From DATGKD01 sp035294855 (GTDB lineage Bacteria > Actinomycetota > Acidimicrobiia > Acidimicrobiales > UBA8190): a DNA stretch of 11,272 bases. Shown one piece after another: positions 1 to 6,281 of this stretch. A model generated the notes under the pieces. That model did not search any database, was not told the DNA's origin, and saw only the letters and a list, made by a program, of their open reading frames with translations. How positions within the stretch are numbered: the stretch's first letter is position 1; each line of letters begins with the position of its first letter. The position numbers and the translations under genes were made by a program. Location: positions 1 to 11,272 of the forward strand of contig DATGKD010000045.1 of assembly GCA_035294855.1 (NCBI GenBank), read 5' to 3'.

Positions 1-83
1 AGATCCGGCGCGGGACGTGGCAAGAACTCATCGGCGAACTCTCGATGAGCGTGCTCCCTCGAGCAACCGGGCCGCCCGGCTAG
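1..83 (+). CDS. C-terminal end of a second transposase copy (partial, 5' end outside window)
   Basis: The reading frame starting at base 3 encodes 26 residues and ends in TAG at 81-83. The nucleotides are identical to the end of the full transposase gene that stops at 6069, so this is the carboxy terminus of a second copy of the same DDE transposase. The visible piece is a short basic and polar tail containing TWQELIGELSMSV and holds no catalytic residue. Whether the upstream gene is intact cannot be judged from here. The non-coding structured tail of the element follows directly. Confidence 0.85.
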   Translation, partial: IRRGTWQELIGELSMSVLPRATGPPG

Positions 84-296
84 CTCACCCCAAACCGTCG
101 CCTCATCCGGCCCTCGAGGCCGGATTCGTCGCGCCCGCAACCGCGCGGGGCGCGCTGCCAGGGGTAGCTGGCCGCCCGCGACGGCCTCGATCCACAGATC
201 TTGTGTGGCGAAGTCGCCAAGTCTCGGTCCCAGGGACCGCCAGATGTTCCGTTTTGAAACGAGTAAGCCCTAAGTTTTGAGAACATCCTGGCGAGG
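84..296 (+). repeat. Structured non-coding tail of the left element copy
   Basis: This is the left counterpart of 6070-6281. Inverted repeats seen: ccggcc/ggccgg at 107-123; cgcgc/gcgcg at 142-154; ggccg/cggcc at 170-186; ccaca/tgtgg at 192-208; tggcg/cgcca at 206-219; cggtc/gaccg at 225-239; and an outer imperfect pair, ccagatgttc at 240-249 with gaacatcctgg at 281-291. Relative to the right copy, A196-T204 here is G-C there, so pairing is kept. Bases 213 and 232 differ but lie in loops. The ggccg/cggcc stem is perfect here and mismatched in the right copy. Confidence 0.75.
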
Positions 297-561
297 GTGT
301 CTCTCGAAACTCCCCCACCCGGGTGCTTATGAGGGAAGCCCTCGGGCTTCCACAGGCTAACGCGCACCGTCTCCACTCCTATGGCCAGCGCGACCAGCTC
401 ACACCCTGATACCGGCTCTTCGGTTCGGCCACTTCCCGGATCCACCATCAACGCACGCCCGGCAGTCGGCCGGCGCCTCGGCGCGCCCGAAATGATCCTC
501 TTGACGATTGTGTATCAACGCCGCAAGCATGCTGGCGGTCGGTTCGCTGCGACAGGGCCCT
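297..561. other. Gene-free stretch after the left element copy, with one strong palindrome
   Basis: I see no convincing gene here. The only clear structure is an 8-bp inverted repeat with a 2-base spacer, ggaagccc/gggcttcc at 334-351, terminator-like in shape but without a T-tract on either strand. The open frames that cross the stretch have no recognisable domain and continue into the element tail or the neighbouring gene. It separates the left element end from the stop codon of the VOC gene, which is transcribed towards it. Confidence 0.5.
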
Positions 562-969
562 TCAGCCAGGCAGACGCTCATTCGTCCGGTCCCGTACTTC
601 AAAGATCTGGAGCCAGTTGCCCTCTGGATCGCGAAACGACGAGTACTCACCCCAGTCCTCGCTGACAATGGGACCGCATTCCACACCGGCATCGCTGAGC
701 CTCACACATTCCCTTTGCACACTGTCGACAATAAAACACAACTGGACGGCATCTCGGTTCGCACGACGCAGAAGACTCGTATCCCAGAAGGTCGTCGCGT
801 CGAAGAGCTCGACACTCACATCGCCGGTCCGCAGAGAGACCCAGTTCACCATCGGGATTGACGGAGGACCCGGATCAATGTTTTTCGCATGAAAGCCCAG
901 GGCATCCCGATAGAACCGAAGCATCGACGGGAAGTCCTCCACAAAGAGGTTCACCTGAGACAGGTTCAT
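562..969 (-). CDS. VOC superfamily (glyoxalase/bleomycin-resistance/dioxygenase fold) protein
   Basis: This 135-residue protein has the size and pattern of a single vicinal-oxygen-chelate protein, two beta-alpha-beta-beta-beta modules. The opening NLFVEDFPSMLRFYRDALGF is the usual first strand and helix, and DPEGNWLQIFEV near residues 114-125 is the typical final strands. Possible metal-ligand positions are E54, Q76 and E124, but the first position, usually His, appears to be Asn7, so metal binding and substrate are uncertain. Family members include lyases, dioxygenases and antibiotic-binding proteins; nothing here picks one. The ATG at 967-969 is supported by a strong GGAGGAGGA ribosome site read from 970-982. 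The gene stands alone, points towards the left element copy and has a strong hairpin just upstream of its ribosome site. Confidence 0.85.
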   Translation of the reverse strand: MNLSQVNLFVEDFPSMLRFYRDALGFHAKNIDPGPPSIPMVNWVSLRTGDVSVELFDATTFWDTSLLRRANRDAVQLCFIVDSVQRECVRLSDAGVECGPIVSEDWGEYSSFRDPEGNWLQIFEVRDRTNERLPG

Positions 970-991
970 CGCTTCCTCCTCCGGCGAACAT

Positions 992-1015
992 GCTCGCCGC
1001 TGTGGCGCGGCGAGC
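992..1015 (-). promoter_or_regulatory. Perfect 9-bp inverted repeat upstream of the VOC gene
   Basis: The arms gctcgccgc (992-1000) and gcggcgagc (1007-1015) pair perfectly around a 6-base loop. In the VOC transcript the hairpin would sit about 10 bases before the ribosome site. It has no T-tract, so a simple terminator is less likely; an operator, an attenuator or an mRNA-stabilising stem are possible. The role is inferred; only the palindrome is seen. Confidence 0.5.
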
Positions 1016-1597
1016 CTAAACCCAACCGAGAAGTGATGCCGTGTGAGTCCGATGGTGCAGCAACGAACCTATGAGGTGGACCGCCGTCGTGGTCGGCCAG
1101 CGTCCATCGTGTAGGTGCCGTGGCGCGCTGCCTCGCCTCGTGCAGTGTAACGGTGTTCTCGACATCTTTGAGTGCAGAATGTCGACAGATTGAGTGCGCC
1201 GAATCTTTCGCAATCCCGTGGTACGTGCGATTGCGCACTATGGGACGCTCAACAGTTGCCTTTGGGATTCCGGTTCGGATGAAGGACTCAGGGCGGGCAC
1301 GAGTGTTCTTGTTCTCGCGCCAATGCAACACATTGCTGGAGGCGTTCGCTGCGCACAAGGTGTCGATTACTCCGAACCAACAGAGCTGAACCTCTTGTTC
1401 ATCGGCAGAAGATGATGGAGCGCCTTCCTCCTGTTGCTCCATCCTGAAGGTGATGCCGGTGTGCCGTGTGCGGGCGGTCGGCTCAGGTTGCGACCCATCC
1501 GGTAACGAGGCTTAAGAGCAGGGTCGGCGTACCCTTGATCGTCTTGAGCATTCAGATTCGGAAGAGTTCCTGGCAGCCCTGAAGACAGATCAGTACG
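1016..1597. other. Gene-free stretch of lower GC between the divergent VOC and cyclase genes
   Basis: No reading frame here shows a recognisable domain, a good ribosome site or the codon bias of the neighbours. GC is visibly lower than in the right half (33 of 60 bases in 1201-1260, against 43 of 60 in 7021-7080). Inverted repeats seen: cgcaatc/gattgcg at 1209-1215 and 1229-1235; an overlapping gtgcg/cgcac palindrome at 1225-1238; and gatggagc/gctccatc at 1414-1421 and 1436-1443. Any could be an operator or a relic. Promoters for both flanking genes should lie here, but I cannot fix their boxes. Confidence 0.45.
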
Positions 1598-2956
1598 GTG
1601 CCTTCCATGTTGGAGGCAACCGGTATCCACTATGCCCCCGCTGGCGACGGCGGTCACCTCGCCTATTGCACGTTGGGCTCGGGATCCGTCGATCTGTTGT
1701 TGATGTCGGGGGAACTCATTTCTATCGACACGATGCCCGACGAACCTCGCTATGCCGCCTGCCTCGATCGCCTGGCGAGCTTCAGCCGTGTCATCTGTTT
1801 CGATCAGCGGGGGGTTGGGCTTTCGGACCCCGTACCCCTTGGCGCACCTCCCACAGTCGAGCAGTGGGCGCTCGACGCCCGAGCCGTGCTCGATGCGGCG
1901 GCGTCGGAGTCGACCATCGTCCTTGCCGCTACCGACGCGGGAATGGCCGCGTTGTTGCTCGCGGCGACGCACCCCGAACGCATTACTCGCCTGGTCCTCT
2001 TCAACGCCTACGCCCGGAGCCTGTGGGCACCAGATTTCCCGTGGGGCCATGAGCCCGGGGCTTACGAGAGCACCGCCGATGCGGTAACAGACACGAGTCC
2101 GGCTGGCGGGGACGTGGATCTGCTGAGCGTGTTGGCGCCGAGCGTCCACCTTGAACGGCCCTTTCGAGACTGGTGGGACCGCGCTGGGCACAGGGGCGCC
2201 AGTCCGACCGTCGCCCGAGCGATCTGGAATGCGTACAGCCAGACCGACGCCCGACCAGCGCTCTCGGCAATCCACGTTCCGACGCTCGTCCTGCACCGCA
2301 TTGGCAACGCCTGGACCAAGGCTGATCACGGCCGGTATATCGCCGACAACATCGAGAACTCAGTCTTCGTCTTGCTGCCGGGGGCTGACGACTTGTGGTG
2401 GGTGGGCGACACCGATGGACTCATCGACCAAATCGAGGAGTTCGTCACCGGTCACCCGGCCCTTGCGAGATCGAATCGTCTGCTCGCGGCGGTGCTATTC
2501 ACGGACATCGTCGGATCAACTGAGCAGGCGGCGGCCCTGGGAGATCAGATCTGGAAGGAGCGTCTCGACCAACACGACGATGCGGTCGGACGCCAGCTGG
2601 TTCGCTTTGGTGGACGACTAGTGAAGACGACGGGTGATGGCGCGCTTGCCACGTTCGACGGCCCCGCCCGCGCCATCCATTGTGCCCGAGCCATTCGAGA
2701 TGCGGTAGGGCGACTTGGCCTTGAACTCCGAGCAGGTCTTCACATCGGAGAGGTCGAACGACGTGGCGCCGACGTGTCAGGCATTGCCGTCCATCTGGCC
2801 CAACGGATAGAAGCAGTCGCAGCCACCGGTGAAATCCTCGTTTCGCGTACCGTTGTCGACCTTGTTGCTGGATCCGGGATCGAGTTCGAGGACCGGGGAG
2901 AAGAAGAACTCAAGGGCATACCGGGCACCTGGAAGCTGTACGCAGTGGCAGGCTGA
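1598..2956 (+). CDS. Alpha/beta-hydrolase-like domain fused to a class III adenylate/guanylate cyclase
   Basis: This 452-residue protein has two domains. Residues ~10-285 look like an alpha/beta hydrolase (FDQRGVGLSDP at 68-78; LLAATHPERITRLVLFNAYAR at ~120-140). The nucleophile elbow, normally G-x-S-x-G, reads A-A-T-D-A with Thr112 at the Ser position, and the catalytic His position in PGADDLWW is Asp265, so the domain is probably a non-catalytic sensor. Residues ~295-450 are a class III cyclase homology domain. Metal Asp residues are D303 (FTDIVGST) and D347 (KTTGDG); purine-selecting residues K343 and D392 suggest ATP; the usual transition-state Asn is His399, with Arg403 kept. The likely product is cAMP, made in the cytosol. 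The GTG start at 1598 has no clear ribosome site; the ATG at 1607 in the same frame is equally possible. The gene stands alone within the block between the element copies. Confidence 0.85.
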   Translation: MPSMLEATGIHYAPAGDGGHLAYCTLGSGSVDLLLMSGELISIDTMPDEPRYAACLDRLASFSRVICFDQRGVGLSDPVPLGAPPTVEQWALDARAVLDAAASESTIVLAATDAGMAALLLAATHPERITRLVLFNAYARSLWAPDFPWGHEPGAYESTADAVTDTSPAGGDVDLLSVLAPSVHLERPFRDWWDRAGHRGASPTVARAIWNAYSQTDARPALSAIHVPTLVLHRIGNAWTKADHGRYIADNIENSVFVLLPGADDLWWVGDTDGLIDQIEEFVTGHPALARSNRLLAAVLFTDIVGSTEQAAALGDQIWKERLDQHDDAVGRQLVRFGGRLVKTTGDGALATFDGPARAIHCARAIRDAVGRLGLELRAGLHIGEVERRGADVSGIAVHLAQRIEAVAATGEILVSRTVVDLVAGSGIEFEDRGEEELKGIPGTWKLYAVAG

Positions 2957-3478
2957 CGCCCGGTAACGCTCTGAGATGTATCGACGTGGACCGGAATGTA
3001 GCTGTCGGTACGAATGCTCTACCTACGCCTTTGCACCACAGTCAACGGCGATCTCGGACGGTCCAGTTGGCCAGGCGATCAGTTGGATCACGCTCCCTGA
3101 TTAGATGTAGTGACGAGACGGCCGTAGAAGTGGAGCGCGTGGTTACCGGCATTGTCATCGCCTTCTTGGTCATCTTCAAGGATGGATACGCGACCCAACC
3201 TTGATGCTTGATGGGCGGCATGAGTGTCGAGTCGGGCTCGCTCGGGGTCAGCACCAATCACCGACGTGATGTGTCAATCCCAAGATACGACGGGACTCGG
3301 GGCCGTCTCCTACCGACCGGGGCTAGGCGCGGTCGCTCACTGCAACGAGCAGAGAAAGCTCCTTCAAGAGCATCTTCCGGGTGTCACACCCACCCGGTAG
3401 AACGCGACCCAAGAGCTTTCCTCGGCGATCGCGCGCCCCCGAGCCCACTCAGACGAGAAGGACGGGCGTGAGCGACCC
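2957..3478. other. Gene-free stretch containing the unresolved left end of the element
   Basis: I find no credible gene between the cyclase stop and the first element gene. The left boundary of the element must lie in or near here, but no inverted copy of its right end (gagaacatcctggcgag) is visible, so the terminus is unassigned. GC rises towards the element genes. The only strong structure is the nested inverted repeat at 3354-3420, listed separately. No clear promoter boxes were found. Confidence 0.45.
3354..3420. repeat. Nested inverted repeat upstream of the element's first gene
   Basis: The outer arms gaaagctc (3354-3361) and gagctttc (3413-3420) are perfect 8-bp complements. Inside them a second perfect 7-bp pair, ccgggtg (3377-3383) and cacccgg (3391-3397), encloses a 7-base loop. 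It lies about 60 bp before the first element gene. It could be a transposase-binding subterminal site, a leader structure limiting read-through into the element, or an operator. Only the symmetry is seen. Confidence 0.55.
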
Positions 3479-4411
3479 ATGCGGGTAGCGCCTGGCGAGG
3501 CCGACGGGTCCGACCCCAAGCGTGGACGGGCTTCGACGAACGTGCCCGCCGACCAGCCCGGGCCACCGACCCCGGTCGAGTGGTTCGTGGCCGAGATGAT
3601 CGCCGACCTTGGGCTCGGTGGGCGATCCGTCGACGAGCGCTGCCGACGCATCCTGTTTCGGCTCGTGCGCTGGGCCACCTCTGAGGGCCTCCCACTCGAC
3701 CGGGAATCCATCCTCGACCCGGCCACCGTCGAGCGCTTCTGCCAGGTCGCTCTGGCCGGGGACCGGTCTCGAGCCACCTTCCGCTCCGACCTGCGGCGCA
3801 TGGGCCCGCTGCTCACCCGGGTGGCGCCGTGGGAGCCCCGCCCGGCGCCCATGGCCGTCCGCAAGGTGGCTCCCCCGTACACGGATGCCGAGGTCCGCCA
3901 CCTCCGTGCCGACGTCGCCCACCAGCCGACGCCGGCGCGCCGTCGCGGGGCGCGGGCGTTGGTCGCCCTCGGCCTCGGAGCCGGTCTCGACGGCCGTTGG
4001 GTAGGCCGCGTCGAAGCAAGCGACGTCGGTCGCCGGCGCGGTGTGGTCGAGGTCCGGGTCGGCCCTCCGGCACCTCGCTCGGTGGTGGTCGAGTCCGAAT
4101 GGGAGGAGGAGATCCTCGAGCTGGCGGCCACAGCCGGAACCCAGTTCCTGATCGGTGGGCACTCGCAGAACAAGAACCGGGTGAGCACGTTGGCCAAGCG
4201 CTTCGTCCGGCCGACGGACCACCCACGGCTCAGCACCCCCCGGCTTCGTTCGACGTGGTTGCTCGGTCACCTCGCACGCGGCACCAGGCTTCCCGAGCTG
4301 TGTCAGGCAGCCGGCTTCGACGGTTTCACGGTGCTTTCGGACTTGCTCAGCTTCGTGCCGCCACTCGGGCGCTCCGAGGCGGACACCATGTTGCGGGGCA
4401 GGAAGCCGTGA
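3479..4411 (+). CDS. Tyrosine-recombinase-like protein lacking the catalytic residues (element gene A)
   Basis: This 310-residue protein has the layout of a tyrosine recombinase. An N-terminal SAM-like core-binding region lies at ~45-115 (ATFRSDLRRMGPLLTRV at 99-115), and a catalytic-type domain at ~135-295. In box I, ALVALGLGAGLDGRWV (160-175) follows the usual pattern, but the conserved Arg after G-L is Asp171. The H-x-x-R box reads TPRLRSTW (253-260), keeping Arg257 without the His. The usual L-G-H is A-G-F (F280), and the nucleophile position about nine residues later is Leu289; the last tyrosine in the protein is Tyr134. I infer a DNA-binding accessory protein, not a strand-cutting enzyme. 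The ATG at 3479 has a weak purine-rich stretch upstream; an in-frame GTG at 3542 is an alternative. Its stop overlaps the transposase start (GTGA), suggesting coupled translation. Confidence 0.7.
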   Translation: MRVAPGEADGSDPKRGRASTNVPADQPGPPTPVEWFVAEMIADLGLGGRSVDERCRRILFRLVRWATSEGLPLDRESILDPATVERFCQVALAGDRSRATFRSDLRRMGPLLTRVAPWEPRPAPMAVRKVAPPYTDAEVRHLRADVAHQPTPARRRGARALVALGLGAGLDGRWVGRVEASDVGRRRGVVEVRVGPPAPRSVVVESEWEEEILELAATAGTQFLIGGHSQNKNRVSTLAKRFVRPTDHPRLSTPRLRSTWLLGHLARGTRLPELCQAAGFDGFTVLSDLLSFVPPLGRSEADTMLRGRKP

Positions 4412-6069
4412 AACGGCCACCCCTCGACACCGACGGCCACCGGCGCCCCTCTGCCAACGAGCTCGCTCTCGCCCGCCAGATCGTGCGGCGTTCTGGGGTC
4501 GTCGAGGCGCTCCGCCCCTACGTGGACTCAGATACCGGACGGCGGCGTCGCCTCCCCCTCGAGGCGCTGCTGGTGGCGCTCCAGGCCAACGCCCTCCAAC
4601 GGCACCACCAGGCGCACCTCGTCGACGCGGCCCGGCTGTTGAACGCGTTGAGCGACAAGGAGCGGACGCAACTAGAGATCTCGGAGTGGAAGCCCGACGA
4701 GGCGTACTCGCGGGTGGTCTGGCTGTTCTCCAAGCTCTGTCGTGTGCTCGGAGACGGCATCGAGGGGATCGACGAGCAATGGTTCGCCAACCAACTGGCT
4801 CGGGCCTCGGTGCCGGACAAATATCTGACGAGCCACTCCATCGCCGTCGACGGCACCGACGTCGAGACGTGGGGTGCCTTCCAGGGGTCGACCACGTCCA
4901 TCGAGCTCGACGGCGAGGCGGTCGAAACTCAGCTTGTTGACGAAGCGCCACCCACGGCGCGCAAGGTCAAGCGCGCCAAGGTGCTGGCGATCGGCCCCGA
5001 TGGTCGCAAGCAATACACGCCCGATCCGGACGCCCGGGCGGGGCACCGGTCAGCCAACGGCCAACACAACGCCGGGCCGTATCTCGGTTACGAGCTGCAC
5101 CTCGCGGTGCAGACCCGTGACGTCAGGTGGACCAACTATGTCGATCGCACGACCCTCGGGCCCGAGGTCCCGAACGTGATCACCGCGCTCGCTCTTGCCC
5201 CGGCGGGCACCCACCGCGCCAAGTCGATCGTGGGTCCGGTGCTCGCCCGCAAGAAGGACGGCCACGACGTCCGCGACGTGGTCTGGGATCCCGGCTATTC
5301 ACTCTGTTCTCCCGACACCACGAGCTATCCGCTCGCGCAATGCGGCATCGAACAGACGTTTCAGCCTGTGACGAACCAACGGGGCATCCGACCATTCTCC
5401 GAGGAGGCCATCGTCATGGACGGCCAACTCTTCTCGGCCGCCCTGCCCGACGAGTTGCGCGACCTGAGAATGCCGCACTTCCTGGCCAAGGGAGGCCATC
5501 GGCTCGCTTATGAGGAGCCGTTCAACCGGAGAGCTCGCTGGCGCATGGTGCGCCACGCCGGGCCCGATGGCAACGGTGTCACCCGCTGGCGATGCCCGTT
5601 CTGCGCCGGCCTGCTCCGCAGCCGCAACTTTCCCACGACGATGAGGCGATCGGCACGAGCGCCTCTCGTGGTCCTGCCGTCAACCGCAAAGAGCTGCTGT
5701 CAGGGGACAGTGTCGGCGCCACCCGCCGACCTTCCCCTCACCCAACGCATCCCGTTCGGAACGACGGCGTGGCGCATTTCGATGAATCGACGAATGGCGG
5801 TCGAATCTGTGAACGCGTCCCTCAAGGGCGGCTTCGTGGACACGGCACGCGGCTTCTTCCGGGTCTTCGGAGTGATCAAGATGACCGCGCTATTGGGCTT
5901 CACGATCGCGGCGGTCAATCTCGATCGAATCCGAAGTCACCGGGCCAAACTCGCCGAGACTCAGGAGCAACCACGCCGCCGCGCCAAGATCCGGCGCGGG
6001 ACGTGGCAAGAACTCATCGGCGAACTCTCGATGAGCGTGCTCCCTCGAGCAACCGGGCCGCCCGGCTAG
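4408..6069 (+). CDS. DDE transposase, IS4-superfamily-like (element gene B)
   Basis: This protein has 553 residues if read from the GTG at 4408, which overlaps the previous stop by four bases (GTGA); the open frame extends upstream but there runs inside gene A. Catalytic positions are D148 (IAVDGTDVETW), D294 (VVWDPGYS) and E466 in R-x3-E-x6-K form (R462, E466, K473), the spacing seen in IS4-type DDE transposases. An insertion before the last acidic residue contains C-P-F-C (396-399) and a C-C pair (430-431), probably a zinc-binding knuckle. Residues ~15-90 form a helical N-terminal domain likely to bind element ends. The catalytic set looks complete, so activity is plausible. The last 26 codons are identical to bases 3-83. 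I cannot name the IS family with certainty. Confidence 0.85.
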   Translation: MKRPPLDTDGHRRPSANELALARQIVRRSGVVEALRPYVDSDTGRRRRLPLEALLVALQANALQRHHQAHLVDAARLLNALSDKERTQLEISEWKPDEAYSRVVWLFSKLCRVLGDGIEGIDEQWFANQLARASVPDKYLTSHSIAVDGTDVETWGAFQGSTTSIELDGEAVETQLVDEAPPTARKVKRAKVLAIGPDGRKQYTPDPDARAGHRSANGQHNAGPYLGYELHLAVQTRDVRWTNYVDRTTLGPEVPNVITALALAPAGTHRAKSIVGPVLARKKDGHDVRDVVWDPGYSLCSPDTTSYPLAQCGIEQTFQPVTNQRGIRPFSEEAIVMDGQLFSAALPDELRDLRMPHFLAKGGHRLAYEEPFNRRARWRMVRHAGPDGNGVTRWRCPFCAGLLRSRNFPTTMRRSARAPLVVLPSTAKSCCQGTVSAPPADLPLTQRIPFGTTAWRISMNRRMAVESVNASLKGGFVDTARGFFRVFGVIKMTALLGFTIAAVNLDRIRSHRAKLAETQEQPRRRAKIRRGTWQELIGELSMSVLPRATGPPG

Positions 6070-6281
6070 CTCACCCCAAACCGTCGCCTCATCCGGCCCT
6101 CGAGGCCGGCTTCGTCGCGCCCGCAACCGCGTGGGCGCGCTGCCAGGGGTAGCTGGCCGCCCGCGACGACCTCGATCCACGGATCTTGCGTGGCGAAATC
6201 GCCAAGTCTCGGTCCCGGGGACCGCCAGATGTTCCGTTTTGAAACGAGTAAGCCCTAAGTTTTGAGAACATCCTGGCGAGG
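6070..6281 (+). repeat. Structured non-coding tail of the element, candidate RNA or DNA fold
   Basis: Inverted repeats in order: ccggcc/ggccgg (6093-6109); cgcgt/gcgcg (6128-6139, closing with a G-U type pair); ggccg/cgacc (6155-6171, one mismatch); ccacg/cgtgg (6177-6193); tggcg/cgcca (6191-6204), which overlaps the previous 3' arm, so the two would compete; cggtc/gaccg (6210-6224); and an outer pair ccagatgttc (6225-6234) with gaacatcctgg (6266-6276). The last 57 bases are identical to the left copy. The G6181-C6189 pair replaces A196-T204, a compensatory change. Read from the transposase promoter this would be the 3' part of its mRNA. It could be a structured RNA, transposase-binding sites or a terminator region; no T-tract is present. 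Confidence 0.6.

Larger units (their letters stand above)
1..296 (+). mobile_element. 3' tail of a first copy of the insertion element (partial)
   Basis: Bases 1-296 match 5987-6281 in direct orientation. The first 83 bases, up to and including the transposase stop codon, are identical. The following ~213 non-coding bases differ by seven substitutions and one single-base gap. Similarity stops after the bases gcgagg (296 and 6281), beyond which the two flanks are unrelated, so this marks the element's right end. The rest of this copy lies upstream of the window, so I cannot tell whether it is complete. With the copy ending at 6281 it brackets a block carrying a VOC gene and a cyclase gene. Confidence 0.9.
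3479..6281 (+). mobile_element. Two-gene insertion element with complete coding part; right end at 6281, left end unresolved
   Basis: The element carries gene A (recombinase-like), coupled gene B (DDE transposase) and a 212-bp structured tail. The right boundary is set by loss of similarity with the first copy after base 6281. The true left end lies upstream of 3479 and was not found, so the start given is the minimum supported extent. The element sits directly downstream of tRNA-Cys, opposite in orientation to it. The right terminus has an imperfect subterminal inverted repeat (6225-6234 with 6266-6276), not a simple long terminal repeat. Confidence 0.8.

Noticed and set aside
297..365. A possible degenerate tRNA on the minus strand (ctcataag resembling a CAT anticodon loop, plus a T-loop-like sequence)
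   Set aside because: The anticodon and T stems do not pair and no acceptor stem is present, so it is not supported as a tRNA or a clear remnant.
966..1442. A 158-codon open frame on the minus strand upstream of the VOC gene
   Set aside because: No recognisable domain, no good ribosome site and unusual composition; it also crosses the strong hairpin and overlaps the VOC start.
1367..2329. A 320-codon minus-strand frame opposite the cyclase fusion
   Set aside because: The plus-strand gene has clear hydrolase and cyclase motifs; the minus frame has none.
3365..3380. A weak direct resemblance between agagcatcttccgg and the element's right end gagaacatcctgg, as a possible left terminus
   Set aside because: The match is short and gapped and cannot be separated from chance without further copies.
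3829..4407. An upstream extension of the transposase frame inside gene A
   Set aside because: The extension is low-complexity Pro/Arg/Gly sequence from the other frame of gene A; the GTGA overlap start at 4408 fits coupled genes.
3364..4951. Long open frames on the minus strand across the element genes
   Set aside because: They are Arg- and Pro-rich, show no domains and lie opposite well-supported genes in high-GC sequence, where such shadows are expected.
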